Shown: one piece after another, positions 40,379-51,908 of the stretch
Numbering within the stretch: the first letter of the stretch is position 1
Layout of the letters: each line of letters opens with the position of its first letter
Source: Macrocybe gigantea
Taxonomy: Eukaryota; Basidiomycota; Agaricomycetes; Agaricales; Callistosporiaceae
Direction: 5' to 3'
Assembly (NCBI GenBank): GCA_011319805.1
Contig: SJRY01000308.1
Span: forward strand, 25,001 to 82,500
DNA: 57,500 nucleotides
Notes under the pieces: generated by a model
Seen by the model: the letters and a program-made list of their open reading frames with translations, nothing else
The model's database searches: none
Told to the model about the DNA's origin: nothing
Program-made: the position numbers and the translations under genes

Positions 40379-43300
40379 TCACCAGTTGTCATTAATCCAT
40401 GTAGGTTGAGACCTGACCAAAATCCAAGGAGTGGCACCAACTGTGTTCTTAGGAAGCCACTGGAAACCCTTCCCTCCATTGGAAATGCTCATCACCCAAA
40501 GCTTGTCATGCCATGCATCTGGAACCCACACAAGCTGTGAAGACCTTTTCCAGAGCTGAAGACAGCATGCATCAACTGTCTCCTTAGTGGTACCTTCCAT
40601 AATTTTCTTCCAGTTCTGGAAGTAGATGCAGCTTGGATAATTCTGCACTGTACCAGGGGTTTGTTAGCGATATCCTGGAAACATGTTTTTGAATGCTCGC
40701 CACCTTTCAGTATTATTGCTGACCTTGTAGAGGCAACAGTGCCAGATGTCACTAAGTTGGAGGTTCATGTAAAGGTCCTTAGTGATGGTGAGGTGATCTG
40801 TGAGCTTCAGGTAGGGTTTTCTACCACCTCTTGGATTAGATAATTTACTAACAATGTCCAAAAGCATTTGGCGCCAGATACTGGTTACTTGCTCATTGAT
40901 GCTAAGAGTTTTATTGTCCTCATTCTCATTGAGGTCAACATTGGACCCTTCGTCCATGGGTAGTGCCAGTAAGCTGTGACCTGATACTCTAAGGTGAATA
41001 GAACAGGCTCCGGTTCTCTAGTAAGGTTGATATATAAGGGAGTGCATTACATTCTGTTATTGATGCCTTGACTCTGAGGAATCAAAAAACAAGGGATGAT
41101 TCTAGTTTGAATATGTTTAGAATGTAGGTTCTCGAGATTCATCTTGAAGAAAAAAATGAATGTGGAAGGAGAGAGATTAGAGTCAAGTGCAAGCCTAGGT
41201 GATTGAGAGTTGAGTTGTATTGGGTGTAGGAAGATCATTCCATAAGGATTGTAGGGCTGAGAGAAGATGGCATCTTCCTTTTCCTCCTCCTCCTCTTCTT
41301 TCTCCTCCTCATCATTGTTAGGCTAGACGAATCTCAGAAGGACTCGGGCAGACTAAGTGCGAGAGTGGTCTTGAGATGATGGCAAAAGGAATATTAAGCC
41401 TAGCGCTACTGGTACATCTGGGAGTCCTTATATACATTACAGTACTCGAGCACGGACCATGGGCTGCGCAATGCTGTGGACTGCGGATGAGTAAGACTGG
41501 AAAGAGATGACTCAGGATGACTAGGGAAGTGGGATGACTCGATGGCTGCGCGCTGCGCAGCATGATGGGGGAGATAAGGGATGTGGGAAAGATAAGATAA
41601 GAAAATGAATAGTCCTTTGGGCGGCGTCTGTAACAATCATCTCCCAACAAGTTGTCCTTTTCATGTCTATAGCCTTTCCAATAGAGCAATGTCTCATCAG
41701 CAGTATCCTCTTCGATACAGTGGGGAAGAGCAGCATGCATGATACTGCATGATGTGGGTTTGTCATCAGGACAGGAATGCAGTCCATTAATGAGCCAAAC
41801 CATGGTAGCTGTTAGGGCAAGAGACTCTCCATGGATGCAAAACTCAGGCTCAGCTTCTGCTTGCATAGCTAGGATGGTAGTAAATGCCCTCAATTGCACA
41901 GATCAGTAGATCCTACAATCTATTTTTCAATAGCTGCATCAGTTTATTCAAGAAGGGACTTACCACCACTTGTCCTTAGGAAATGCTAACAAAGATGGCT
42001 TGACAATCTCACTCATCAAGTTTTGGAGTATGGAATAGGCATGTTGGTAAGGTATGCAGACTTTGACCTGGGCATTTGAAGCAATGGTTGAGATAGTGCT
42101 TGTGTACATATTCAAAAGGTCCACGATAAAGGAGCATGGTTGTTGAGATTGCATGGCCTCTTTCACAGTGATGGCTTTGCCATAATGACCATCTTCCAGA
42201 TTATATGTGAGAGATTTATCCATTGAGTACATCTGGAAATATTCAGCATTGTAGAATCCCCTGGCATGATAGCCTGGCTCTATCCTACAACCTGATATCC
42301 CCATCATGTGACTAACAATGTCTTTGGAGTAATGCGAACTTCAGAGATTGGTGATATGCAAGGCCTGGGGTTCTGCGATTCAGAGCGCTCATTCAACAAT
42401 GTAGGAATGTGAATTGGTTGTCCATTGAAGGCATAACCCATCATCGCTGGAAAACTCCATGCTAATGTCAACATACCAGGAGCCCTGTCACAATGCCTAT
42501 TCAGGGATCTGCAACTTTTGAAGAAAGTCTATCATTGCCATCTCAGTGAAGAACAGGTCATAAGGGGTACATTGAGTTGTGAGTTTGACACTGCGAATAG
42601 TGTGCATGAAAAAGAAATTGTCAGCCCACACTACTCCACCATCCTGGAGGGTAACTCTCAAGTTTCTAACAAGGGCATCCAGATTGTCGTGGGATAAGAC
42701 TTTGGTACCAACTGAAAGCTGGCTATTTTTATGCAGAGCCCAGAACTGTTCTGCTTCAAGAGTGGGAGGCCAATCTGAGATGTTGTTAGGATGAAGGCTG
42801 GCGTAGGCTGGCTGCAGCCCTTTCTCATAAAAATCCACCTCCTCCTCTAGGTGAAGACAAGGGTTTTGTTCATCCTTGGAATAAAGAGCAGGGAAGAAGA
42901 TATGGAGCATGTGATGATTGCCCCAAAACCTGAGTTTGAAATTGGGTATGTGATGCAATGGGATGTTTTTGAAGCATTCCTAAGGTTGGTTTAGAACATT
43001 GTTATGCATCAACAATGATGCTTACCTCATGAAAATCCACACATGCTGGATAGGTCAGATGAATATTAGTAGTCAAGACCTCCACTTTGCGAGGCAGGAT
43101 TATAATGCTGAGATCACCTGCAAGGCAGATGTTTTCTGAAAGGCCAATGAGGGAGTCATAGTCCCTGATGACAGATATGATGTTGTTGAGGTTGATACAA
43201 TTGGGCTCCATGTCCAAAATGGCCTGTTGGTGAGTACCATCCTCATTTCATGTTTTACCACTCAATGCAAACCTTAGCATGGCCTTCTGGTCTACAGCCC

Positions 43301-43405
43301 ATAATTCTTGGGCTTTAGCCGTGAAGTTACAGACAGTATATGAAGAAAAGGCATCCATAGTTGGGTGGTCTTTTACAGATAATAGAAGCTTTGTGAGTGA
43401 GGATT
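40379..43405 (-). pseudogene. Large hypothetical fungal gene, split by a solo LTR
   Basis: Coding order from 43405 down: MDAFSSYTVCNFTAKAQELW, ISVIRDYDSLIGLSENICLA, LTTNIHLTYPACVDFHE, then an intron (GTAAGCATC near 43026 to CAACCTTAG near 42981). Next come HHIPNFKLRFWGNHHMLHIF, LEEEVDFYEKGLQPAY, GTKVLSHDNLDALVRNLRV, CRIEPGYHARGFYNAEYFQM and DKSLTYNLEDGHYGKAITV. An intron near 41910-41965 leads to a segment with ETLLYWKGYRHEKDN. The solo LTR follows, then an acidic DEEEKEEEEEEKED run. A C-terminal domain (QLSDIWHCCLYKVSNNTERW ... KKIMEGTTKETVDACC) ends at 40379. TGA/TAG codons replace likely CGA/CAG. No domain known to me; it seems a multi-copy agaricomycete family. Confidence 0.5.
41316..41635 (-). 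mobile_element. Solo gypsy-B LTR
   Basis: 320 bp in minus orientation with a perfect 5-bp target duplication ATCAT (41311-41315 and 41636-41640). It sits in the acidic coding stretch of the hypothetical gene and is close in sequence to the gypsy-B1 LTRs. Confidence 0.95.
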
Positions 43406-44389
43406 GGAGGTTGGGGTATTGTTGTTGTTGTTGTTTTTAGGTCTGAAGATGAAAGATGGAGAGTTGACCTTTGATATCAGGTCAGGGCAGGGTGGATTGG
43501 GATAAACTGTTAACAGTTAACTATTATATCTATTGGCTGGACTTGGAAAGATATTGGTATCATCAAGTAGTCAACCGAACTGAACCATATCTCGATTCAA
43601 CATTATCTTGATCTAGCAATATGACATCAAAGATATATAAATGTGATAAATATATTTCAAGCAGCATGGCCTATTACAAATTGTGAACTGAGTGCAATCT
43701 TATTCATGTTGTCCATTCTTAACTTTTCGACATTTCATGCCATGCAAGGTTACTAGTCTTACTGAGATCAACATTACTAGAAAGGCTACTAAGAGCACAC
43801 TTTCTTTGTTGTCTGTTCCCAATGTTCCCTTTTAATAGTATGCATGAAAGCAATAGTTTTACTAAGACAAAACATCAATAGAAATGTGCCTCAGGCACTT
43901 CTTGTTCAGCTGTCCTTTCGACTTTCCCTTCATGTAAGAGGAAACCCTGATCTCAGGGTATGCCCAGGTCCAAATTTGAAAGAGGCATGAAAATTACTTT
44001 CCGATGTTTTTTGACATGTCATTACAATTTTCTATTGCTATTGACTCAGTTTGTCTATCAACATAACTTGACCTGCCCAAGCCGATCAGTATGACTTGAT
44101 CTAACTCCCATTTTAAACCAGTTAGTCAAGTTTCAAAACTGATCTATCTGGGCCCAAGCTGGATTTGACCTACTCTAGACTGATCCTAGCTAGAATGAGA
44201 AAAGATAAGAAAAAAAAACCACAGCATCTAGGATTCCCATGTAGTCCTCCACTATAGTACTGACTAGGTGGCACTCTGGTTAACTGTGCAGATTGGATGG
44301 GATGTAGTGCTTTCAGAGTCCTATAGCTGTGGATATCAAGAGATGCCATTTACAGCAGTCCAGAAGAAACTGGGCTATAAGGTTACTTG
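43406..44389. other. Unassigned DNA upstream of the KDZ remnant
   Basis: About 1 kb without a convincing frame; a TTG/GTT run at 43421-43436. It may hold decayed earlier exons of the KDZ transposase. Confidence 0.4.
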
Positions 44390-44910
44390 AGTATTGGTAG
44401 TTATATGCCTATGGCATAGCCTTGTTCACAAGAATGGTGTTGGGAATTTACAACTAGGTAAAAATAAGCAAAATTTATATTATACTAATTGTACATATTT
44501 TCTATTAATTATATCATAATAGATTTTGCAACATTGACTATGTGGTTTTATCAGCAGCCAAGGGTGAGCAAGTACCATGCATTGTCTTGACTTCTGATAC
44601 TGGTTGCTAATATTCCAAAAATTTTCATTAGCACATGGCACATTTTCCTGCTGAAATGCAAATTGGCACAAATGCAGTTATTGAATTTGTAGTGCCTAGC
44701 TGGCATATCAATGCACATGCACCTGATTGCCATGCCAATTTTGCCTTGGCCTATTAGGATGGTTCAGGACACACATGTAGTGAAGAGATCAAGGTAACTT
44801 GGATAGGTACAAATCTATTAGGACTGAGCATATGGGAAATGAGATCAGGTGCCTGGGATGAGGTTTTCAATAGTCAGTAGAGTGGACTGAATCACTGAGG
44901 ATAGTAAGTT
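44390..44910 (+). pseudogene. KDZ (Kyakuja-Dileera-Zisupton) transposase remnant
   Basis: A first exon piece reads HSLVHKNGVGNLQL. It is followed by an intron-like GTAAAAATAAG (about 44459) to ATATCATAATAG (44521). The next exon reads NIDYVVLSAAKGEQVPCIVL, TSDTGC-stop-YSKNFH, AHFPAEMQIGTNAVIEFVVP, SWHINAHAPDCHANFALAY, GSGHTCSEEIKVTW, then GTNLLGLSIWEMRSGAW. The order (cysteine/histidine plus NGVG-LQ, an S-x-D-x-x-C block, PSWH-N-H, and C-x-EE-x-x-W) fits the catalytic region of KDZ transposases. Stops in several places show decay. Only this middle portion is recognisable. It lies 9-10 kb from the oxygenase-like remnant. Confidence 0.7.
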
Positions 44911-45548
44911 TCAGCAAGTTTTTTTTTACATTTCACCTTGTCTTAAGAAAAAAAAAACATTTATATAATAGATTTAGGAGAACAATTCTGGGGCCCTAAA
45001 CTATCATGACATACAAGCGAGTGGTTAACCTCTGCGTGGTCCAACTGGGTAGTGCTAATAAACCCTCCTCTCTTAGCTAGAGAAAAAGCCCAGAGAAATA
45101 ACTGGATAACAAACTCAAGTGCACCTAAGCATGTGGATAAAAGGCTTAAGTCAGAATCGAGAAATGTACTAGCATTGCTACTACTATCTGAAAAGCAGAG
45201 AGAGCCACAGCAACCCTGGGGCCCAAAATCTGCTCACCCACTAACAAGTGGCTCATTCATTGTAAATGATTGAAGCTGGTAGGAATCATTGTAGGGAGTG
45301 TAAACCAAAGCAAACCAATCAAAGGATGAAAACCCTACAATGCATCCTCATCTCTTGAATAGACAATGGGCAGGACAGTACTTAAGGGTGTGCTTGTTCA
45401 ACAGGCTTGCTCCTCAGTACCCTTCCATGTCCCACATGTCTATCTTGCCAAACCCTCCTCGCAAGGCTAGCAGACACAAGAGATGGCATAGCGACGGTGA
45501 CCGAGAGGTCATCACAGTCGAAAGCACACCCGCTATACCCTCCCCCCA
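44911..45548. other. Unassigned DNA with short open frames
   Basis: Short plus-strand frames at 45052-45273 and 45340-45552 are open. The second reads SRHKRWHSDGDREVITVEST and may be the N-terminal part of the following gene in another frame. Function unknown. Confidence 0.35.
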
Positions 45549-46567
45549 ATGAAAACCAGGGAACGGAAGCAACAGTGGGAAGATGCAGGTCGACACCAAT
45601 ATGAGGCTCTGGTGAAACTACTATGTAAGAAGTTGGGGGTGGCCTCTCATACCACCATGATCAGTGTCTTTAGGGGCGCGACTCTAAGTGGTGTAGGCAG
45701 CCACCATCTACAGGACATATATCTTCACTGTCAGGTTATTGGAAGGGATGTGAAACCCCTCCAGGTCCTAGGCTATAATCTTGCACAAACGGAGGATTTT
45801 CTCCACTTCTGTTGGGACCACTTTAGGATCCAGCCAATGTCAGTGATGACATCATGGCCTGAACTTCGAAATGGGTGCACATATACCATTCGAGTAGAAC
45901 CATTCGAGTGGAGTCATGCCAGGCTGGTTGGTGGTCTTCGGGCCCTTGGTAATGGTATTGGGCTTTGAATATGGGTGCCGGATATGAAAAGCACGTCGAC
46001 GTACTCATACATCATACACAATGTCCCCCCTGCCATCTCCTAGACACCATCAAGAACGAGATTGAACTCAACTGGCTGAACTGTAGGGTCACCAACATTG
46101 AATGGATTGAGGTCAGGGATATCCCCTCGAGTTCGCTGAAGGTCCTGCTTGAGCTCCCTGTTAATATGAGGGACTCTAAAACCCTTGCCCTCTTCTGACA
46201 GAATTACACGATGGATTTCGCGGTTGGTGATGCAAGCCTCTCTCTGGTATGCATCCCTACGTGCAGAACCTATGGTGAGGACTACTTCCGTGACCATGCC
46301 TGCCATCTTGTGGTGGAATTGGACAGTCCCAGAATGGCGTGCTGGCCCCTTGTCAGCAGTGATCGAGCTATGGATGAAACCAAACCTGCCCCCTCGCGCA
46401 AAGTCTCACAGGAAATATCAGAAGACACTGAGACTAAAAGCAAGGTAAGTGGAACTTGAATTTAGATGAGGATAGAGTACTAACCTAGAAATAGGACGAT
46501 GAAGGGCAGGCAGCAAAGCTGAAAAAGAAGAAGGCAAAGCACGCTGTGAAGGAGGATGTACAATGAC
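45549..46567 (+). pseudogene. Unknown fungal protein gene with a basic C-terminal exon
   Basis: Frame 45549-45968 reads HQYEALVKLLCKKLGVASHT, VFRGATLSGVGSHHLQDIYL, DFLHFCWDHFRIQPMSVMTS and ARLVGGLRALGNGIG. A frameshift near 45965 leads to GYEKHVDVLIHHTQ, RVTNIEWIEVRDIPSSSLKV, a TGA at 46196-46198, then DFAVGDASLSLVCIPTCRTY and HACHLVVELDSPRMACWPLV. A likely intron (GTAAGTGGAA at 46444 to CTAACCTAG near 46488) precedes a final exon DDEGQAAKLKKKKAKHAV, a possible nuclear signal, ending TGA near 46565. I do not recognise the family. It could be a host gene or cargo of the neighbouring elements. Confidence 0.45.
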
Positions 46568-47221
46568 CTAGACAACCTCCTGAACATATACACTCATTTA
46601 CCCATATATAAGCCCTAGTACGACTCATATAATATATCTGTAGAAACGGTACATAGTCATGAACATGGATAATCTGTAGCCTCGTCAAGTGTGAGTTGTG
46701 TGAAATATGAAATGCAAGTAGCACCTAAGGATTGAAGCATGCAAGGTAAGATCAAGCAAGCAACAACCCCTCAAGTTTTCAAAGTCAATAAGAGAAGTAT
46801 CACAAGTAAGTCAGCAAGTGAGAAAATCTTATCTGCAAATCGTCAAGATGTATTCATTCAATATAAGGTTAAGTCATGAGATGAAGCAAAAGTTTTGAAT
46901 GGGAAGAGTACATATTGGAAAGTGACCATAAATCTCAGAATTATAACTGTCTCTTAGTAAACCTATGAAAGCAGGTGAGAAACATACACAGAATGAAACC
47001 AGGGGGTCTGGAACTATTCCGAGGTATAAGGGACCTCAGGTATTTACCTGAAGGGAAAGGTCCATGGCAGCCCCACAAAGCACAGATAAGCCCTCCTGCA
47101 CCTTGGCTGGCCCTGCTTGATGGGTCTATATCAGAATACTGGCCCGCCCACCACTCTGATGAACTAATGGGTTCCTGCACACAATCATCGAACAACTAAT
47201 AATGGTTTCTCTCTATGGCAA

Positions 47222-48310
47222 ATGGTTAACAGGGTTTCAGGACATCAGCACACTCTAGTTCTGCCTGCTGAGACTGTGACTCTAGAGCAGTTGAGGAGGC
47301 AGGTAGAACACCTGGGGGAAAACTTTGGGGATGATCTCATTAATCTAGGAAATGAAACTGACTTCTCAGAGGACTCATCAATATACAAGGAAGAGGAACT
47401 GTCTAGACTGGAGGATAGACCATCAGAATGGATAGAAGAACAGCTCGAGGAAGTAGTAATGGAGAACTCTGCCCTAAGAGCTGAACTCACGGAACACTTT
47501 GGAGGGAGAACCTTCATTCCAGAAAGAGTGATCAAGCAAGGTCTAAATCAAGAACTTACTCTGAGATCAACCGTGAGCTTCAACAAGTGCTGGATTCCAT
47601 ATCGATGTCAAGAAAAAGAGAAAGAAGCCCAAGCACTAGGATACAATATGTGAAAGAAGACTGATAGGCAACTAAAATCGCTATCTGAAGACGAGATAAA
47701 CGCTGTCGAAGAAATGGCTGATACCATATCTGAGGATGAGAGCAGCAATGAAAGGACCTGGAGAAGAGGACCGAGTAATGATGCAAGCACAAAATTAGCA
47801 GAGAATGCATGAAAACTGACAAAGTCGATGGACAAATGTTCAAGATTCTGTGTATTCAATGTTGGCACAATGACAGAGGTTGAATTTTGGAAGGTAATAA
47901 AATCCAGGATGACGCCCGAAATACTGGCAGGAGTGAAAAAAGTGAAAGCTATCTACCAGCCAAATCGAAAGAGAAGAATCGACATCTGGGTATGCAACAG
48001 AGTAGCATCGAAAATGAGAAACTCTCTATATCTGGAAAGTCAAGCTCGAAGAAGAGGGATCAAGGAAGACAAAAAGATACCTCTCCAAAAGCTAAAACAA
48101 ATATGGCACCCTAACGCTCAAATAAAGCAATGGTGCCTAGATGCATACAAGACGTGGAGAGACCGAGTAGTAGAAGCTGCAAGAGAGTCCCCTATACTGG
48201 AGACAGACTTAGAAAAAGCATTCTCTGTAGCATCTCCAGAATTGGACATGAACCCTGCAAAGACACCTCCTCTGTTGGAAATAAAGTTGGAACAAAAGAG
48301 CCAGAGTTAA
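47222..48310 (+). pseudogene. LINE-B ORF1
   Basis: One frame of about 362 codons broken by TGA at 47651-47653 and near 47811, both where CGA would fit. It starts with a coiled-coil-like TVTLEQLRRQVEHLGENF and acidic segments, then ESSNERTWRRG. It next has FCVFNVGTMTEVEFWKVIKS and YQPNRKRRIDIWVCNRV, which could be an RRM-like RNA-binding fold, then a basic helical SQARRRGIKEDKKIPLQK and WCLDAYKTWRDRVVEAAR. There are no zinc knuckles, unlike LINE-A. It ends 14 bp before the ORF2 ATG. A role in coating LINE RNA is inferred from position. Confidence 0.65.
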
Positions 48311-48324
48311 GCTTTGTGAAGCAA

Positions 48325-51152
48325 ATGACAGGCATCGTGACTCTTAATGCAAATGGCCTTAAAAAGAAAATGAAGGAGCTAGAAAATCTAATGAGATATA
48401 AAAGAATAGTGGTAATGGCTGTCCAGGAAACACTCCTGATGAAAAATCACTATAACTTGTATATCCCTGGATATATGACCTATGAAGTGAAAAAATCAGA
48501 AAACTTCAGAGGACAAGCCTTGTTAGTACATGATAGTGTCACCTCATACTTGGCTGGAAACAAAGTGCAGCAGTATTTCATACATGTCAAAATCCCAATG
48601 TTGACAAACAAGGAACCTTGGCATGTTATAGCAGTGTATCTCCCATCAGGAGGGAACTGGAAGAGCAAAAGAATGCGCACAATAAGAAAGATAATGCAGG
48701 AGTGTGAGGAAATTGAAAAGAAAGAACCACAAGCATGCATTATAATAATGGGAGACTGGAACATTCCAAAGAAGATTTCAAGAAGAAATTGAAAACGGAA
48801 AAATCAGGCCTCTCATGCATAGATGTTAAAGGCTCTGATCTAACATTCCACAGAAAATCAACAAGGTGGTCTAACATTGATAACCTAGTGGGAAATGAGA
48901 AGGCCAAACAAATGATGCACAAAGGGAAAGTAATATGTCAATGGGGAATATGTGCAGAAAATGATAGTGACCACTACCCTCTAATAACAAGAATAAGGGC
49001 AGAACCAAGAACATCAACACCCAAAGAAAGACAGTGGTGATATGATGTCAACTTGGTAAAAGGACATGCAGGACCAGAAATTGTGAACAACAATAGATGG
49101 AAGGACCTGCCTGTAGATGAAATTGAAACATTGGATGAGCTCAATGAGGCAGCACTAGATCTGATGAGAATGGCAAATGCAATTGCTAGAGAGAAAGGCA
49201 TATGCAGGGAAATAACAGGAAAAGTCTACACCATGAATAGATCAATAAAATGAATGGCAAAAAGACTAGAAAAGGCATGAAGAGAATGGGAGGAGTGTAT
49301 AGAAACACAAGACCCAAGGGCAGAAGAAAAATATGAGGGATACAAAAATCTCCAAATCAACCTGAGAAGGTCATTAAGGAAAAATGAAAAGTGTCTGAAG
49401 GAAAAGGAAATTGAAAGAGTAACAAAGCTGTACTGAAATAATGAGATGAAGGAATTCCACCGATGGGAAGATACTCTTCACAAAAAATCCCAATCTGGAA
49501 AAAAGACAACACCAGTAAAGGATGCAAAGGGACAGCTATTGACAAACCAGGAAGATATTCTGAAAAGAACAACAGAATACTTCAAATGCCTCACACAAGA
49601 CGATCCAGAAGTCTGTCACAAAGCGACACATACTGGAAGGGAACTGCAACTGAGAGGCGAGAAAACCCCTTAGACTGCAATAAAAGCATAGAATGGAGCA
49701 AGGTCCTAATGGCGATAAGAAGCATGGCACTAGGAACAGTGCCTGGGCATGATAGTATTCCAATAGAACTATTCAAAGCACTACTCAAGGAAGAATGTCA
49801 TGCACATCTGAGGAACCAAGGAGTGGAAGTAGGAGACTTCACATATGTAGCCCTACCAAAGGGTGACTTACCAACATCTCCAAAAACCCCCATGGGAGCT
49901 CATGTTTTCAGAATAATGAAAGGAATGTGGAATAAACAGAACCAACCAGAATTCTGGAGTAAAGTAATGAATATTCCACTGTACAAGTCAGGTGATTCCA
50001 CAGACCTGACAAACCATAAAGGAATAAGCCTTATAGCAGTCAGCATAAAGATATTCACTGTTGTCTTAGCTAGGCAGATATCAGAAATAGGAGAAAGAGA
50101 AAAATTGTTCATAACAGAGCAGGGAGGATTCAGGGATAAACAAGAAGCAATAGCCCAGTTTATAACCCTAGCAGAAATAGTGAAGAGAAGGAGGATAAAG
50201 AAGAAAAAATCCTACCTAATCTTTATAGATCTGAAAAAAGCATTCGATAAAGTCATGCATGAAGCACTGTTTGAAAAGCTTGATGCAATGGGCTTTAGAG
50301 GACAATTCTTAGAGCTGATAAAGAATATATACAGATCATCCCAAGCCTGTACCAGAGTCAGAGACCAATGTGGAGACATATATAACATGACACAAGGAAC
50401 ATAGCAAGGGTGCCCACTATCACCTGTCTTATTTATTCTCTTTATAAATGATATCCTTAAATACTTGCTAAAGGGAGCAAGTATCCCAGATGTGAAGGAA
50501 AAGGAAGGGAACTGCCCTGCACTCCTATTTGCAGATGATATAGTGGGAATACAAGAATCGATAGATGGAGTACAAAGATTCTTAGAAGAAATAGCAAAAT
50601 AGAGTGAGGAATGGAGAATGCCAACAGGCCCTCAAAAGTATAGTGTAATGTTGGTAGGAGGCACAGACACTGAAAGAGAGGAGCTGGATGCAGCAAAACT
50701 TGAAATCAGTGGAGAAAAAGTTAATACAGTAGATTCATATAAATACCTGGGAATAACTATAACATCCAACCTAGGGGATACCCAAGGAACAGATGAAATA
50801 GAGCACTGCAAAACACTGGCACAAAAAGTAAAAAAGGTGGTAGACATGAGACGAGCCTTTTTGAAAGACAAGAAGTACCCAATTGATTTGAAAGTTGTGA
50901 TAATAAACTCCAAGATAGCATCACTTGGATGTTATGGTGGTGAATGGGTAGGCATATGCCAAAGCTGAACGAGCTTTATTCAGAAGGAACTGAACAAAGC
51001 TCTGAAGCTTGTTCTTGAATCAGCAACAAGTAACCAATTACATGGTAGCAAAACCATGTCAATTGAACTTGGAGTACCAATGATAGAACAAAGAATGGCG
51101 GATCAAAGGATTAGATTGTACCAAAAATCCAAGAGCCTCCAGACCTGGTTAG
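48325..51152 (+). pseudogene. LINE-B ORF2, endonuclease and reverse transcriptase
   Basis: Starts at ATG 48325. The EEP endonuclease has TLNANGLKKKMKEL, VVMAVQETLLM and IIIMGDWN; after a frameshift near 48765 it continues to SDHYPLITRI. RT (49463-50960) has VMNIPLYKSGDSTDLTNHKG, SYLIFIDLKKAFDKV (first catalytic Asp), GT-stop-QGCPLSPVLF (TAG for CAG) and ALLFADDIVGI (the catalytic pair). A TAG near 50600 and a frameshift near 50960 follow. The C-terminal part (LNKALKLVLESA) is cut at 51152 by gypsy-B2, so the end of the protein is lost from the window. The endonuclease nicks the target and RT copies the RNA in an intact element. Confidence 0.88.
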
Positions 51153-51472
51153 TGTTAGGCTAGACAAATCTCAGAAGGACTCGGGCAGACTAAGTGCAAG
51201 AGTGGTCTTGAGATGATGGCAAAAGGAATATTAAGCCTAGCGCTACTGGTACATCTGGGAGTCCTTATATACATTACAGTACTCGAGCACAGACCATGGG
51301 CTGTGCAATGCTATGGACTGCGGATGAGTAAGACTGGAAGGAGATGACTCAGGATGACTAGGGAAGTGGGATGACTCGATGGCTGTGTGCTGCGCAGCAT
51401 GATGGGGGAGATAAGGGATGTGGGAAAGATAAGATAAGAAAATGAATGGTCCTTTGGGCGATGTCTGTAACA
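51153..51472 (-). repeat. 3' LTR of gypsy-B2
   Basis: 320 bp, TGTTAGG...GTAACA on the plus strand; followed by CACCCTCTCTGTAG, the complement of the polypurine tract. Confidence 0.95.
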
Positions 51473-51509
51473 TCACCCTCTCTGTAGATTCATGTCCTCA
51501 TGAAAAACC

Positions 51510-51908
51510 TTAGTCCAGCTGTCCCCACCCAGTATTGGTCTCCCAGGTGGTCACAGCATGTGGGGCCCATGTATGAATGAGCTCTTCATTATAGGCACGG
51601 ATGTGATGGAGTGTGGTGGCGAGGAGTTTAAGTCGCCGGTTTTCTGTGTGAAGCATTTCCATCGCCTTGCAAAGTGCGATATGTTCAGCTGCAGTGGGGC
51701 CGGTCCCATCAGGGGTTTGCCCGGTCCAGAGGTGCATGCGGACGGTCATAACATAGCGCATATATGCGCCAAGTGTGATGGCAAGGGGGTCCATGTAGTC
51801 GCTGCTGTTGAGAATCCTCGCTAGATTCTCATGGTCGTTTGAGCAGTTGGGGGTAGGTGCGCGGCTGTCGTTGCTGCTGTCAATACTGATGGGGGTGTTG
51901 GTGGTCAT
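51510..51908 (-). CDS. Gypsy-B2 ORF4
   Basis: 132-codon open frame from ATG 51908, the same length as in gypsy-B1 and without stops. Shared blocks include SDYMDPLAITLGAYMRYVMT, PTAAEHIALCKAMEML and HAVTTWETNTGWGQLD. Roughly fifteen residues differ between the copies, several of them conservative. The ATG overlaps the pol stop in the same ATGA arrangement. Function unknown; no membrane segment or zinc motif is seen. Confidence 0.75.
   Translation of the reverse strand: MTTNTPISIDSSNDSRAPTPNCSNDHENLARILNSSDYMDPLAITLGAYMRYVMTVRMHLWTGQTPDGTGPTAAEHIALCKAMEMLHTENRRLKLLATTLHHIRAYNEELIHTWAPHAVTTWETNTGWGQLD

Larger units (their letters stand above)
46730..51152 (+). mobile_element. LINE-B, a different non-LTR retrotransposon, cut by gypsy-B2
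   Basis: It has a two-ORF layout: ORF1 (47222-48310) and ORF2 with EEP endonuclease and RT (48325-51152). The 3' end is missing because gypsy-B2 is inserted at 51153. The left boundary is not visible; 46730 is only a guess, and 46568-47221 may be its 5' UTR. Its RT (FADD box) and ORF1 are unlike LINE-A. The coding strand is A-rich. Confidence 0.75.
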
